Assembly (NCBI GenBank): GCA_022451065.1
Contig: JAKUOU010000024.1
Span: 5,239 to 53,921, forward strand
Source: Pedosphaera sp.
Lineage (GTDB): Bacteria; Verrucomicrobiota; Verrucomicrobiia; Limisphaerales; UBA1096
DNA length: 48,683 nucleotides
Reading direction: 5' to 3'
This document shows, piece after piece, positions 23,860-32,484 of this stretch. Below the pieces are notes generated by a model. It was not told where the DNA came from. It did not search any database and worked only from the letters and a program-made list of their open reading frames with translations. The number at the start of each line of letters is the position of its first letter. The first letter of the stretch is position 1. The position numbers were made by a program, and so were the translations under genes.

Positions 23860-25077
23860 TCAGCCGATCTGGTGACAAAACATCCCGTCGCGCAACTTGG
23901 GTTCAAACCAAGTGCTCTTCGGCGGCATGATACCACCGTCATCGGCGATGCTCATCAGATCCTCGATGCTCGTCGGTCGCATAGAAAACGCGCAGGCGAA
24001 TTCCCCATCGTCCACCAACTTCACTAATTCTCCCGTACCCCGGATGCCGCCGACGAAGGCGATACGTTCGCTGCGGCGCGGATCGTCGATGCCCAGCAGC
24101 GGCCCCAGGGCGTGATCCTGTAAAATACTGACATCAAGTTGCTTGATCGGATTGTCCGGATCGATCGAACTGGCCTTGGGCCGCAGCGTACGCCACCGGC
24201 CCTCCAGATAGAGGCAGATTTCGTGTTTGCCGTTTGGCTTGGCCAAGCCACTATCCTCGATGTCAAACGCTTGGCCAAGCGCGCCGAGAAACACCTCCGG
24301 CGACCGGCCGTTGAGGTCGCGCACGGCACGGTTGTAGGCCAGTATTTGCACTTGATCGTGCGGGAAGAGTACAGTCAAAAAAAGATCGCTGCTTCCGCTG
24401 CTGGATCGTCGCTTGGCCACCCGCGATGCCGCGGCGCTGCGGTGATGCCCGTCGGCGATGTATAGGTTCGGGATTGAATCGAACCGACTCTTGATGAACT
24501 GGGTGTCCGATTCCGATACCAGCGTCCACGACGTGTGCTGCACGCCGTCGGGCGAGGTGAAGTCGATATCAGGTTCACCGCTGGCAATGCGATCTAACAA
24601 CTCGTCCAGCCCGGCATCGGCCGGGTAGGTCAAAAACACCGGACCGGTCTGTGCGTCGAGTGCCTCGAGATGGGCGACGCGATCGTCCTCTTTTTCAGGT
24701 CGAGTGAACTCGTGCCTGCGGATGGTGTTTTCATCGTACTCGGCGCAGTTGGCCAGGGCGACAAGGCCAAGCTGTCGATGCTCTCCCATGATTTGTCGGT
24801 AGAGATAATAGTGCGCCTGGTCATCCTTATGCAGCGTGCCCCCGGCAATGAGGCGGTCAAAGTTTTCACGGGCCTTGGCGTAAACGCTGGGGTCGGTCGG
24901 GGCGATTCCCTCGGGCAGATCGATTTCCGGCCGACTCACGCGCAGGAAGCTCTGCGGCCGCCCCTTGGCCATTTGCCTGGCCTCGGCGGCAGACATGACG
25001 TCGTAGGGGAGTTCGCAAATTTCGGAAGCCCGTCCAAAATCGGGCAAAAGAGCTTGAAAAGGCTTAACGGTCGCCAT
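23860..25077 (-). CDS. DUF1015 family protein (SerK-like)
   Basis: A 405-aa protein of the DUF1015 family. The N-terminal MATVKPFQALLPD, the PYDVMSAAEAR block, the RPEKEDDR segment and the central YIADGHHRSAAA motif are all in place; the last belongs to the ParB/sulfiredoxin-like core. Some archaeal and bacterial relatives phosphorylate free L-serine, but most members are uncharacterised, so serine kinase activity is only a possibility. ATG 25077 begins the normal family N-terminus. It is convergent with the CbiX gene and divergent from the EF-G-like gene, with 183 bases for both promoters. Confidence 0.85.
   Translation of the reverse strand: MATVKPFQALLPDFGRASEICELPYDVMSAAEARQMAKGRPQSFLRVSRPEIDLPEGIAPTDPSVYAKARENFDRLIAGGTLHKDDQAHYYLYRQIMGEHRQLGLVALANCAEYDENTIRRHEFTRPEKEDDRVAHLEALDAQTGPVFLTYPADAGLDELLDRIASGEPDIDFTSPDGVQHTSWTLVSESDTQFIKSRFDSIPNLYIADGHHRSAAASRVAKRRSSSGSSDLFLTVLFPHDQVQILAYNRAVRDLNGRSPEVFLGALGQAFDIEDSGLAKPNGKHEICLYLEGRWRTLRPKASSIDPDNPIKQLDVSILQDHALGPLLGIDDPRRSERIAFVGGIRGTGELVKLVDDGEFACAFSMRPTSIEDLMSIADDGGIMPPKSTWFEPKLRDGMFCHQIG
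24268..24281. repeat. Iterated palindrome CGCTTGGCCAAGCG, exact copy
   Basis: Exact copy within the DUF1015 gene (minus strand reads Leu-Gly-Gln-Ala), 32 bases from another core copy at 24239, which encodes Leu-Ala-Lys. The pair is spaced by three helical turns. Confidence 0.85.
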
Positions 25078-25098
25078 TGGCGCGGCACGGTAAGGGAG

Positions 25099-25112
25099 CG
25101 CTTGGCCAAGCG
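25099..25112. repeat. Iterated palindrome CGCTTGGCCAAGCG, exact copy
   Basis: Exact copy, symmetric to 16 bp, in the divergent promoter region between the DUF1015 gene and the EF-G-like gene, 21 bases upstream of the DUF1015 ATG. Confidence 0.85.
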
Positions 25113-25260
25113 CGACGAAAAAACAAGAAATCAACCTAACACGCTGTGTTCGAAACACTTGAATCAACAACCCAAACGAACCGGCCTTGCGGTGAATATC
25201 TCTTGCTTGCAAATGCTAATGCTACGGAGCCTACTACCCGCCCTTTTTTACCTAACATCA

Positions 25261-27336
25261 ATGAACAACTACACCCATTCAAATCTGAGGAATGTAGCCT
25301 TGGTTGGTCATGCTTCGTCCGGCAAGACCATGCTTGGCGAATGCATGCTAGCCTGCTCCGGCAACATCAACCGGCTCGGTAGCGTGATCGAGGGCACCAC
25401 AGCATCGGACTATCACAAGGCGGAACAGGATCGACAGTTTTCCATCCACACGTCACTGCTGCATGCCGAGTGGCTGGAGAATCGTTTCAACATTATCGAC
25501 ACCCCGGGCTATCTGGATTTCATCGCCGAGAGCCGCGCGGCACTGAAAGTGGCCGATTTGGCACTTATCGTCGTCCACGCTACGCACGGCATCGAAATCG
25601 GCACCTCAAAAGTGTGGGAGTACGCCGAGGAGTTCGGCTTGGCCAAGATGGTGGTAGTCAACGGGATCGACACCGAGAATGCGCAGTACCAGCCGATCCT
25701 GGAGGAACTGGAGGCCACGTTTGGCAAGCGGTTCTTCCCGGTCAACATTCCGACCAATCCCGGCCCAGGCTTCAACGAGGCGCTGGATGTGATCCGCAAG
25801 TCGAAGCTCACCTACAAGACGGACGGCAGCGGTAAATACGACGAAGCCAAGGTCTCCGGCGCGGAGGCGGAAGAGGTCGAGCAGTTGCACACCCAGTTGA
25901 TTGAACTTGTGGCCGAGTCGGACGACACGCTGCTGGAAAAATTTTTTGATGCAGGCATCACCGAGGAAGAGCTTCGCGGCGGGCTGCATCAGGCGTTTCA
26001 ATCCCAGATTTTTATCCCGGTGTTCTTTACATCAAGTGAGACAAACGTCGGCGTGGCACGGTTGATGGATTTCATCTCAAAGTACGCCTCCTCACCGGAC
26101 GACCATAAGGAAACAATCGCCAAGAACGGGGACGACGAAGAGGTGACTATCAGCCTTGACGACAACGAGGCCGTCGCCTTTGTCTTCAAGACCATCAACG
26201 AGCCCCATATCGGCGAGCTGTCTTTCGTCAAGGTAATGGCCGGCACGCTTAAGGCCGGCGAGGACGTCGTCAACACCAACACCGACGAACCCCAGCGGCT
26301 GGGGCAAATGTTCATCCTAAACGGCAAGAACCGCGACAAGGTCGAGCAGCTCAACGCCGGCGAAATCGGCGCGCTGGTCAAGCTGAAGAACACCCACACC
26401 GGCAACACACTCGCCTCCCCCAAGCGCAAGGTCACCGTGCCTTCGATCGACTATCCCAATCCCAACATCCACGAGGCGCTCAAGCCAAAAAACAAGGGCG
26501 ATGAGGACAAAATTGCCGTGGGGCTCTCCGCGCTGCACGAGGAGGATCCATCCTTCCAATACCACGTCGACTCCGAGTTGCACCAGACGGTCATCTCCGG
26601 TCAGGGTGAACTGCATTTGCAGGTGGCCATGGAACGGATCAAGGAACGGTTCAACACCGAGATGGAGTTGTCCGCCCCGAAGATTCCCTTCCGCGAAACC
26701 ATCCGGAGCAACGGCGAGGCGAAGTACCGACACAAAAAGCAGAGCGGCGGCGCCGGCCAGTTCGCCGAGGTCTGGATGCGCGTCGAGCCCGCATCACGCG
26801 ATCACGGGGTGGAGTTCACCCAGTCCCTCGTCGGCCAGAACGTGGATCGCGTGTTCGTGCCCTCCGTGGAAAAGGGAGTCAACAGCGCCTGTACCGACGG
26901 CATCATCGCCGGCTACCGCGTGGTGGACGTGAAAATCAACTTTTACGACGGCAAAATGCACCCGGTGGATTCCAAGGACGTCGCCTTCCAAATCGCCGGC
27001 AAGCAGGCCTTCCGCGAGGCTTTCCAGTCGGCGAAACCCTGCATGCTCGAGCCCATCACCAAGATCGAGGTCAGCGTGCCCGAGGAATTCATGGGGGCCG
27101 TCATGGGCGACCTCTCCAGCCGTCGCGGCAAAATCCTGGGCATGGACGCGGAGGGGACGTTCCAGGTCGTCCGGGCCGAGGTGCCACAGATGGAGCTGTA
27201 CCACTACTCCACCAACCTGCGCTCTCTCACCGGCGGCCGGGGCCTGCACACCGAGGAATTCAGCCACTACGAGTACATGCCCCGCGAGCTTGAGAAAAAA
27301 GTGATCGCCCAAAGCCAAGCCAAGGACGAGGAGTAG
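25261..27336 (+). CDS. EF-G-like translational GTPase (FusA2-type paralogue)
   Basis: A 691-aa protein with the five-domain layout of elongation factor G. G1 is GHASSGKT (residues 16-23), G3 is DTPGYLDF (80-87) and G4 is NGID (134-137). In canonical EF-G these are AHIDAGKT, DTPGHVDF and NKxD, so the catalytic His is Tyr84 and the guanine-specificity Lys is Gly. The later EF-G domains are well kept (GQGELHLQVAMERI, KQSGGAGQFAEV, EEFMGAVMGDLSSRRG). It matches the EF-G-like second group whose role is not translocation proper. ATG 25261 is the family start; upstream frame over the DUF1015 gene is spurious. It converges on the sugar permease gene with four bases between the stops. Confidence 0.9.
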   Translation: MNNYTHSNLRNVALVGHASSGKTMLGECMLACSGNINRLGSVIEGTTASDYHKAEQDRQFSIHTSLLHAEWLENRFNIIDTPGYLDFIAESRAALKVADLALIVVHATHGIEIGTSKVWEYAEEFGLAKMVVVNGIDTENAQYQPILEELEATFGKRFFPVNIPTNPGPGFNEALDVIRKSKLTYKTDGSGKYDEAKVSGAEAEEVEQLHTQLIELVAESDDTLLEKFFDAGITEEELRGGLHQAFQSQIFIPVFFTSSETNVGVARLMDFISKYASSPDDHKETIAKNGDDEEVTISLDDNEAVAFVFKTINEPHIGELSFVKVMAGTLKAGEDVVNTNTDEPQRLGQMFILNGKNRDKVEQLNAGEIGALVKLKNTHTGNTLASPKRKVTVPSIDYPNPNIHEALKPKNKGDEDKIAVGLSALHEEDPSFQYHVDSELHQTVISGQGELHLQVAMERIKERFNTEMELSAPKIPFRETIRSNGEAKYRHKKQSGGAGQFAEVWMRVEPASRDHGVEFTQSLVGQNVDRVFVPSVEKGVNSACTDGIIAGYRVVDVKINFYDGKMHPVDSKDVAFQIAGKQAFREAFQSAKPCMLEPITKIEVSVPEEFMGAVMGDLSSRRGKILGMDAEGTFQVVRAEVPQMELYHYSTNLRSLTGGRGLHTEEFSHYEYMPRELEKKVIAQSQAKDEE

Positions 27337-27340
27337 CCGA

Positions 27341-28177
27341 TCAATGCACCAGCATGTCGGAGAGGGATGATTTGAATTTGCGATGGCAAACCGCGAACAG
27401 CACCGCAGTCGGGATCACCGCGAAGGTTGAGGCCGCCATCTGCACGCCCTGTGGCGTTCGCTGACTGACGTCGTAGAGCTTGGCCAGGGCCAACGGCAGG
27501 GTCTGCTTGGTTTCGCTGGTCAACACCAGCATCGGGATCAGGTGTTCATGCCAGGCGAGGATGAAATGGATCATCCCGTAGCTGAGCAGTGCCGGCCAGA
27601 CCAACGGTAGCAACGTCAAGAACACCCGCAGCTCCGCCGCACCACAAACACGCGCCGCCTGCAAATACTCCACCGGCACTTGTCGAAAAACCTGTGTAAA
27701 GTAGATCACACCCAGACCGGTCACCACGCCGGGCAACATCACGCCGAGTAGCGAGTCGCTCAGGCCAAGCTCGTTCACCCACGAGAACAGTGGCACGGCA
27801 AAAAGCTGCCGTGGCACGAGAACCAACGCCACGGCCAACACGAACAACAGGCGCTTGCCAGAAAACGTAAACCGCGCAAAGGCGTACCCTGCCATCGCGG
27901 ACAAAGTCACAGCGCCAAACGCCTGGCCAAGCGAGACCGCCAGCGAGTTGCCGAACACGTCCCAAAACGGAACCCACTTGCCTTCAAGTAACTCAACCAC
28001 GTTCTGCCACTCGTAGTGAGCCGGAAAAAACGCACTGGTCAACGGCTGGAAAAACTCGGCGTTAGTCTTGAATATTCCCAGCACCATCCACAGGAATGGA
28101 ACGAACACCGCCATCAGAAACGGCCCGAGCAGCAACAGCGACAACGCGCCGCTTACAGTTTTGCCCTGCGCACTCAT
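27341..28177 (-). CDS. Sugar ABC transporter permease (CUT1, MalG-like)
   Basis: A 278-aa inner-membrane permease with about six helices. The EAA coupling loop is VPVEYLQAARVCGAAELRVF in the second half, as in MalG-type subunits. The C-terminal tail is short. ATG 28177 overlaps the upstream permease stop in an ATGA junction, so translation is coupled; the extra 11 codons upstream are rejected. Together with the adjacent permease, the binding protein at 29074 and the ATPase at 32453 it would import an oligosaccharide, glycerol phosphate or similar solute. Confidence 0.9.
   Translation of the reverse strand: MSAQGKTVSGALSLLLLGPFLMAVFVPFLWMVLGIFKTNAEFFQPLTSAFFPAHYEWQNVVELLEGKWVPFWDVFGNSLAVSLGQAFGAVTLSAMAGYAFARFTFSGKRLLFVLAVALVLVPRQLFAVPLFSWVNELGLSDSLLGVMLPGVVTGLGVIYFTQVFRQVPVEYLQAARVCGAAELRVFLTLLPLVWPALLSYGMIHFILAWHEHLIPMLVLTSETKQTLPLALAKLYDVSQRTPQGVQMAASTFAVIPTAVLFAVCHRKFKSSLSDMLVH
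27920..27933. repeat. Iterated palindrome, one-mismatch copy
   Basis: CGCCTGGCCAAGCG inside the MalG-like permease gene, again read as Leu-Gly-Gln-Ala on the minus strand. Confidence 0.6.
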
Positions 28178-29058
28178 GCCGTTCGCCTCCGTAAAAAAAG
28201 GGCAGCCCAAAGAGCCAACATCAACAGGGGCAGCAGACTGACACTGATCGCCGAAGCGGTACCGTACTCAAAGAACCGCGTTTTTTGGAACACATACGTG
28301 ACCGTCAACAGCCCTGCATCCGCCGTGCCGCCGGAGCCTCCTAGCAGCACGAACGCACCGGAGAACAGCGAGAACCCATCGACCACCAAGTACACCGCCA
28401 CGAACAACAGCACCGGCCGAAGCTGCGGCAGTGTCACGTGCCAAAAGTGTTGCCACCGACTGCCGGTGACCAAGCGTGCAGCCTCGTAGTACACGCGCGG
28501 AATGCCCTCCATGCCGGCCAAGATGAAGAACGTCATGAACCCGGTCCAGCGCCAGACCGTCTGCAGCACCAAGCCGCTAAGAATGAAATCCGGATCTTTC
28601 AGCCAGCTAACCGGCTCGAGGCCAAGCGGCATCACAAACAGTTGGTTGAGCAGTCCGTTTTTGCCGTGGAACAACATGAGAAACAGCACCGCCAAGACCG
28701 ACGGAGGCGTCAGTGCCGGCAATAGCAACGCGAAGGTCATCACCGGGCGGAGCCGCCGGGTGGTAGCGCGGAGCAGGTGCGCCAGCCAGAGTGCCAGTGG
28801 CACGATCACGACGATGGATGCCAGTGTGTAGGTGAAGCTGTTGCGTAGCGCGGTAATGTAGCGTTCGTCCTTGGCCAAGGCTTGGTAATGTTCAAGGCCG
28901 ACGAACTCCGCCCGGCCAAGCCCATTGGCGTGAAGACTCATTTTCACACCGCCAACGAGCGGGATGACCCAGAAAATCAGAAGGAAAAATAGGAACGGCA
29001 GCAGGAAAAGAAACGGCATCCAACGCGCCCCGGGAGTTCGCTGGTCGGCTGCGGCCAT
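28174..29058 (-). CDS. Sugar ABC transporter permease (CUT1, MalF-like)
   Basis: A 294-aa inner-membrane permease with about six helices. The N-terminal FLFLLPFLFFLLIFWVIPLV segment and the EAA loop IPRVYYEAARLVTGSRWQHF are typical of the MalF/UgpA partner subunit in CUT1 importers. ATG 29058 lies 15 bases after the stop of the binding-protein gene. The two permeases are translationally coupled by a 4-base overlap and should form the heterodimeric channel. Confidence 0.9.
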   Translation of the reverse strand: MAAADQRTPGARWMPFLFLLPFLFFLLIFWVIPLVGGVKMSLHANGLGRAEFVGLEHYQALAKDERYITALRNSFTYTLASIVVIVPLALWLAHLLRATTRRLRPVMTFALLLPALTPPSVLAVLFLMLFHGKNGLLNQLFVMPLGLEPVSWLKDPDFILSGLVLQTVWRWTGFMTFFILAGMEGIPRVYYEAARLVTGSRWQHFWHVTLPQLRPVLLFVAVYLVVDGFSLFSGAFVLLGGSGGTADAGLLTVTYVFQKTRFFEYGTASAISVSLLPLLMLALWAALFLRRRTA

Positions 29059-29073
29059 GGATGCGCTTGAGGC

Positions 29074-30351
29074 TTACAGGCCTGGCTCGGCCGCCTCGAG
29101 CATGGTCTTCATTTTGTCGAGCACCTCGGCCGGCTTGAGTTCGCCGTAGATGAGCGACGTGAAAAACGTTTCCTGAAACAGGAACACCGCCTTGGCACGG
29201 TTCGGGTGGCTGACGACTTCCGGCACCTCTGGCGCAAGGCGCACCAGCAGCTCGCCGAATTTCTGGTTATTGAAGAACTCATTCGGCTGCAGCAACCGCT
29301 CATCCTTCCACGCCGGCCGGTACGCCGGGAAGCTGTTGCCGTCGAGGAAACGGCGGGCGTTCGACTCCTTGTTCGTAATAACAAACTCGATGAACTTCCA
29401 CGCCGCATCCTGTTGCTTGCTGCCCTTGTTGATCATCAGCCCCTGTCCGGCGAAGGTCGATGTGCGGCGGCTCAGCCGCCCGTCCGGCAGCTTCCACGCT
29501 GGCAGCGGCATCGCGCCCCACTTGCCTTTCAGGTCGGGGGTGAACTGCTGCAACATGTCGAGCCCGTACCAGTCGGCACCGACCACCGTCAGCACCTCAC
29601 CGTACTGGATGGCGCTGTTAAAAAACAGCGGGTCAAAAATTGACGCGCGCTCCGGCACCATGCCTACGCGGGACTTCATCTGTTTCTGCATCCAGCCGAG
29701 CACCTCGATCGCCGCCTCGCGGTCGGGATACACCGAGCCGTCCCGGCCAAACAAATCACTGTCACGCTGCCGCAGCAGGATGCCGAGATACGTGGGGTCG
29801 AGCGCGATCATCGACTTGCCGTGCTTCTCCACGACCATCTTGCCGGTATCGACCAGTTTCTCCCAGGTGGTCAACGAGTCCGGATCGATGTCCAGTTCCT
29901 TGAACAAATCGACACGGTAGTAGAGCACCATCGCGCTGAGCGACTGCGCGATGCCATAGGTTTTACCCTTGTAGGCGAACAAACTTTGGCGGCTCTTTGC
30001 GATGTCCTTGTCAAGCTTGGCCTTTTTGATGCGTCCGCTCAGATCGGCGAAAGGCACCTCCCCGCCGAGGAATGCGCCGAACAGCACCTCATCAAGCTGC
30101 ACCACGTCTGGCGGGTTGATGCCGGTCTTGACCGACACCGCCAGTTTTTCCGGCATTTCACGGAACCCGAATGACTGCACCTTGGCCTCGAACTCATTGT
30201 CAACTGTCTCCTTGTACAGCTTGACCATGCCCTCGTAATAGAGCTGATCCTGAAAGGAACTAATCCAAATATCCAGCGGCTTGGCCTGCAGCGCGCCCGC
30301 AAAGGTCAGCCCAAGCGCCATCGAGCCTGCAAAAACGTGTCGAAGTTTCAT
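29074..30351 (-). CDS. Extracellular solute-binding protein (family 1, sugar type)
   Basis: A 425-aa periplasmic binding protein with a signal peptide (MKLRHVFAGSMALGLTFAGALQA). Hallmarks of family 1 sugar-binding proteins are present: PPDVVQLDEVLFGAF, a TYGIAQSLSAMVLYYR hinge-strand region, and TSTFAGQGLMINKGSK followed by a QDAAWKFIEF helix. The signal peptide ends in AxA without a lipobox Cys, so it is soluble in the periplasm. It is the first gene of the binding-protein/permease/permease transcript. The ligand cannot be read from sequence. Confidence 0.9.
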   Translation of the reverse strand: MKLRHVFAGSMALGLTFAGALQAKPLDIWISSFQDQLYYEGMVKLYKETVDNEFEAKVQSFGFREMPEKLAVSVKTGINPPDVVQLDEVLFGAFLGGEVPFADLSGRIKKAKLDKDIAKSRQSLFAYKGKTYGIAQSLSAMVLYYRVDLFKELDIDPDSLTTWEKLVDTGKMVVEKHGKSMIALDPTYLGILLRQRDSDLFGRDGSVYPDREAAIEVLGWMQKQMKSRVGMVPERASIFDPLFFNSAIQYGEVLTVVGADWYGLDMLQQFTPDLKGKWGAMPLPAWKLPDGRLSRRTSTFAGQGLMINKGSKQQDAAWKFIEFVITNKESNARRFLDGNSFPAYRPAWKDERLLQPNEFFNNQKFGELLVRLAPEVPEVVSHPNRAKAVFLFQETFFTSLIYGELKPAEVLDKMKTMLEAAEPGL

Positions 30352-30565
30352 TTGTTAAGTCGCGGCGGGAAAAATCCACCGAAGAGACGGTGGAGTCAAT
30401 GCCGTAGACGCCTCAGCCTCTCCAACATTCAATCCAAGCGCGTGGCTAAACGGATGGCCTGGCTGATATTTTTGACTGTGCTTTTTATGAATGAGACTTG
30501 ACAGTCCCAGCCTTTCCGATGAGCCCACGCACTCTCCGTGTGCAAGTATAGGAAATGATCAACTC
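30352..30565. other. Divergent upstream region between the binding-protein and CotH genes
   Basis: A 214-base non-coding region that must hold two promoters. A TTGACA hexamer at 30498-30503 and a TATAGG at 30547-30552 are visible upstream of the CotH gene but are 43 bases apart and so do not form one promoter. A short hairpin, CCACCG/CGGTGG, lies around 30376-30393. No palindrome core copy occurs here. Confidence 0.4.
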
Positions 30566-32326
30566 ATGATTAAAACGCCTAAATTCATTGCTGTTGGCCT
30601 TTGCTTTATAGCCGCCCACCAATGCACAACCGCCAAGGAACTAAAGCTGGACGATCTTTTTCCAAAGGATCGACTGTTGGAGGTCAACATTACCGTTGCT
30701 GAACAAGACTGGGATAAAATCCGTTATCAAAGGCGGACCCGCGAAAACGCGCTGCCGCCAAGCCGCCAATTCGAGCCGCCCCCTCCTCCATACTCGTACG
30801 TAGAGGCCAGCGTGACCATTGATGGCGTGACTTTCCCCAAGGTAGGACTGCGAAAAAAAGGGTTCCTCGGCTCGCAGGACACCACCCGTCCGTCGCTGAA
30901 AGTGAGACTGGATTACATTGAAAAAGAGGGAAACATCGATGGCCTGCAGAATTTAACGCTCAACAACAACCGACAGGACACAAGTCTCATGAGCCAGTTC
31001 ATGGGATACGCTATTTGGGATGCCGCCGGGGCACCCGGCTCGCGCTGCGCCTTTGCCAAGGTAATGGTCAACGGCCGCAACCTTGGCGTTTACTGCCACG
31101 TGGAAACCGTCCGCGAGCCGTTGCTCAGGCGCGAGTTTGGAAGTGACAAAGGCACGCTCTTCGAGGGGACCGTGGTGGACTTTTACCCGGAATGGGAAGG
31201 CAGCTTTGAAAGGAAAACCGGCGACGACAAAAAGGGCCGCGCGCACCTCGTCAAGGTCATCAAGGCGATGCAGGGCGGCAACGGTGAGCCGTTTTTCGGT
31301 GGTGAAGTACCGGGACGCGCCTGGGTGCCGGACAGCGGCGTCCACGATGCCGAATGGTTCCAGCCATCCTTTGACGACTCACGCTGGGTAGCCGGCACCA
31401 ACGGCGCCGGCTACGAGACGGGACAGGGATTCGAAAAGCTCATCACGCCGAATTTCAACTTCATCACGCAAATGCACAACAAGGCCACATCGTTGTATCT
31501 GCGTTTCCCCTTTGAGATCGACGATCTCGATGCGATTCACGCCAACAAAAATCTACTGCTCCGGATGAAGTGCGACGACGCCTTCGTCGCCTACATCAAC
31601 GGTCACGAGGTCGCGCGAATGAACGCACCGGAAAATGCGCAATGGAACTCGCGTGCAACGGACAGCGGCGACGACGGCGCCAACTCAACTTTCGCGTCAT
31701 TCAACATCAACAAGCATAAGGACAAGCTAAACAAGGGCCACAACCTCCTCGCGATTCACGGCATGAACATCAGCCCTGAAAGCACCGACTTGCTCGTGGT
31801 CACCGAGTTGCAGACCAGCGAGCACGACTACGAGGATGCGATCTGGGAGCTGATCGACGAGGAGGCGTTCTACAAATTCTGGGCGCTTGAGGGCCTGCTC
31901 AGTTTTTGGGATGGCTACTCCGGCAACCGCAACAATTACTTCATCTACCTCAATCCCGGGACCGGCAGACTCCACTTCATGCCCTGGGGCGCGGATTGTT
32001 TGTTCGAGAAATACAGCCGCCTCCGGGTTGACCGGCGCTCCCCGCGCTCCGTCCGGCTCAAGGGTCTCTTAGCCAACAAGCTGTACCAGATTCCGTCCGT
32101 CCGAAAAAAATATGCCGCGACGATGAAAAAACTCATGGCCGAACACTGGGACGAGGACAAGCTCCTCGCCGAAACTGAGCGCATCGAGGCCATGGTCACG
32201 CCGCACATCAGCGACTACCAGTGGCGCGGGGTCCGCTTCGAGGCCGTCCGCGACTTCATCCGCAACCGCCGCCCGGACATCGAGCGCGAAATCAACGGCG
32301 AAGACATGCCCCTCTGGCCCCGCTAA
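30566..32326 (+). CDS. Exported CotH-kinase family protein with an inserted jelly-roll-like domain
   Basis: A 586-aa exported protein with a short signal peptide (about residues 1-23). The first half of a CotH-type atypical kinase fold spans about 35-235, with VGLRKKGFLGS, LTLNNNRQDTS and NLGVYCHVETV. The second half resumes near 418, with NRNNYFIYLNPGTGRLHFMP and WGAD. Residues 245-415 between them look like a beta-sandwich of the galactose-binding/glycosidase jelly-roll kind (WFQPSFDDSRWVAG, DDAFVAYINGHEVAR, GHNLLAIHG). ATG 30566 has AGGA upstream. CotH in Bacillus phosphorylates spore coat proteins; here an extracytoplasmic role is inferred. Its stop overlaps a small membrane-protein ORF on the other strand by four bases. 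Confidence 0.85.
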   Translation: MIKTPKFIAVGLCFIAAHQCTTAKELKLDDLFPKDRLLEVNITVAEQDWDKIRYQRRTRENALPPSRQFEPPPPPYSYVEASVTIDGVTFPKVGLRKKGFLGSQDTTRPSLKVRLDYIEKEGNIDGLQNLTLNNNRQDTSLMSQFMGYAIWDAAGAPGSRCAFAKVMVNGRNLGVYCHVETVREPLLRREFGSDKGTLFEGTVVDFYPEWEGSFERKTGDDKKGRAHLVKVIKAMQGGNGEPFFGGEVPGRAWVPDSGVHDAEWFQPSFDDSRWVAGTNGAGYETGQGFEKLITPNFNFITQMHNKATSLYLRFPFEIDDLDAIHANKNLLLRMKCDDAFVAYINGHEVARMNAPENAQWNSRATDSGDDGANSTFASFNINKHKDKLNKGHNLLAIHGMNISPESTDLLVVTELQTSEHDYEDAIWELIDEEAFYKFWALEGLLSFWDGYSGNRNNYFIYLNPGTGRLHFMPWGADCLFEKYSRLRVDRRSPRSVRLKGLLANKLYQIPSVRKKYAATMKKLMAEHWDEDKLLAETERIEAMVTPHISDYQWRGVRFEAVRDFIRNRRPDIEREINGEDMPLWPR

Positions 32327-32484
32327 TTATGTGAAATTGAGCGGGAAAGCCAATGGATGACCATAAGACAAATAAGCCCCATCAGGAAGAGGCCAACCGC
32401 CATCAGCACAAAACGCTTTAATTTTGGGTCCACCTGAAATTGGCTGGCTAGTTCAATCCAGCGCCTGGCCGGAGTCAGCGTCAA
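32323..32484 (-). CDS. Possible small single-span membrane protein overlapping the sugar ATPase gene
   Basis: A 53-codon frame that overlaps the last 32 bases of the ABC ATPase gene in the +1 frame and continues to 32323. The peptide has a charged N-terminus (ARRWIELASQFQVDPKLKR) and then one long hydrophobic helix (FVLMAVGLFLMGLICLMVI) ending in HWLSRSISHN, the profile of a small inner-membrane protein. Possible starts are TTG 32484 or GTG 32433 (36 aa). It would be the last gene of the ATPase transcript, filling an otherwise empty gap. Without a clear start or known homologue this is a moderate call. Confidence 0.45.
   Translation of the reverse strand: MTLTPARRWIELASQFQVDPKLKRFVLMAVGLFLMGLICLMVIHWLSRSISHN

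Noticed and set aside
24670-25260. N-terminal extension of the EF-G-like frame
   Set aside because: It is antisense to the DUF1015 gene and carries no EF-G homology; EF-G proteins begin right before the G1 motif.
30498-30552. TTGACA and TATAGG as one promoter of the CotH gene
   Set aside because: The two hexamers are 43 bases apart, far from the 16-18 base spacing that is needed.
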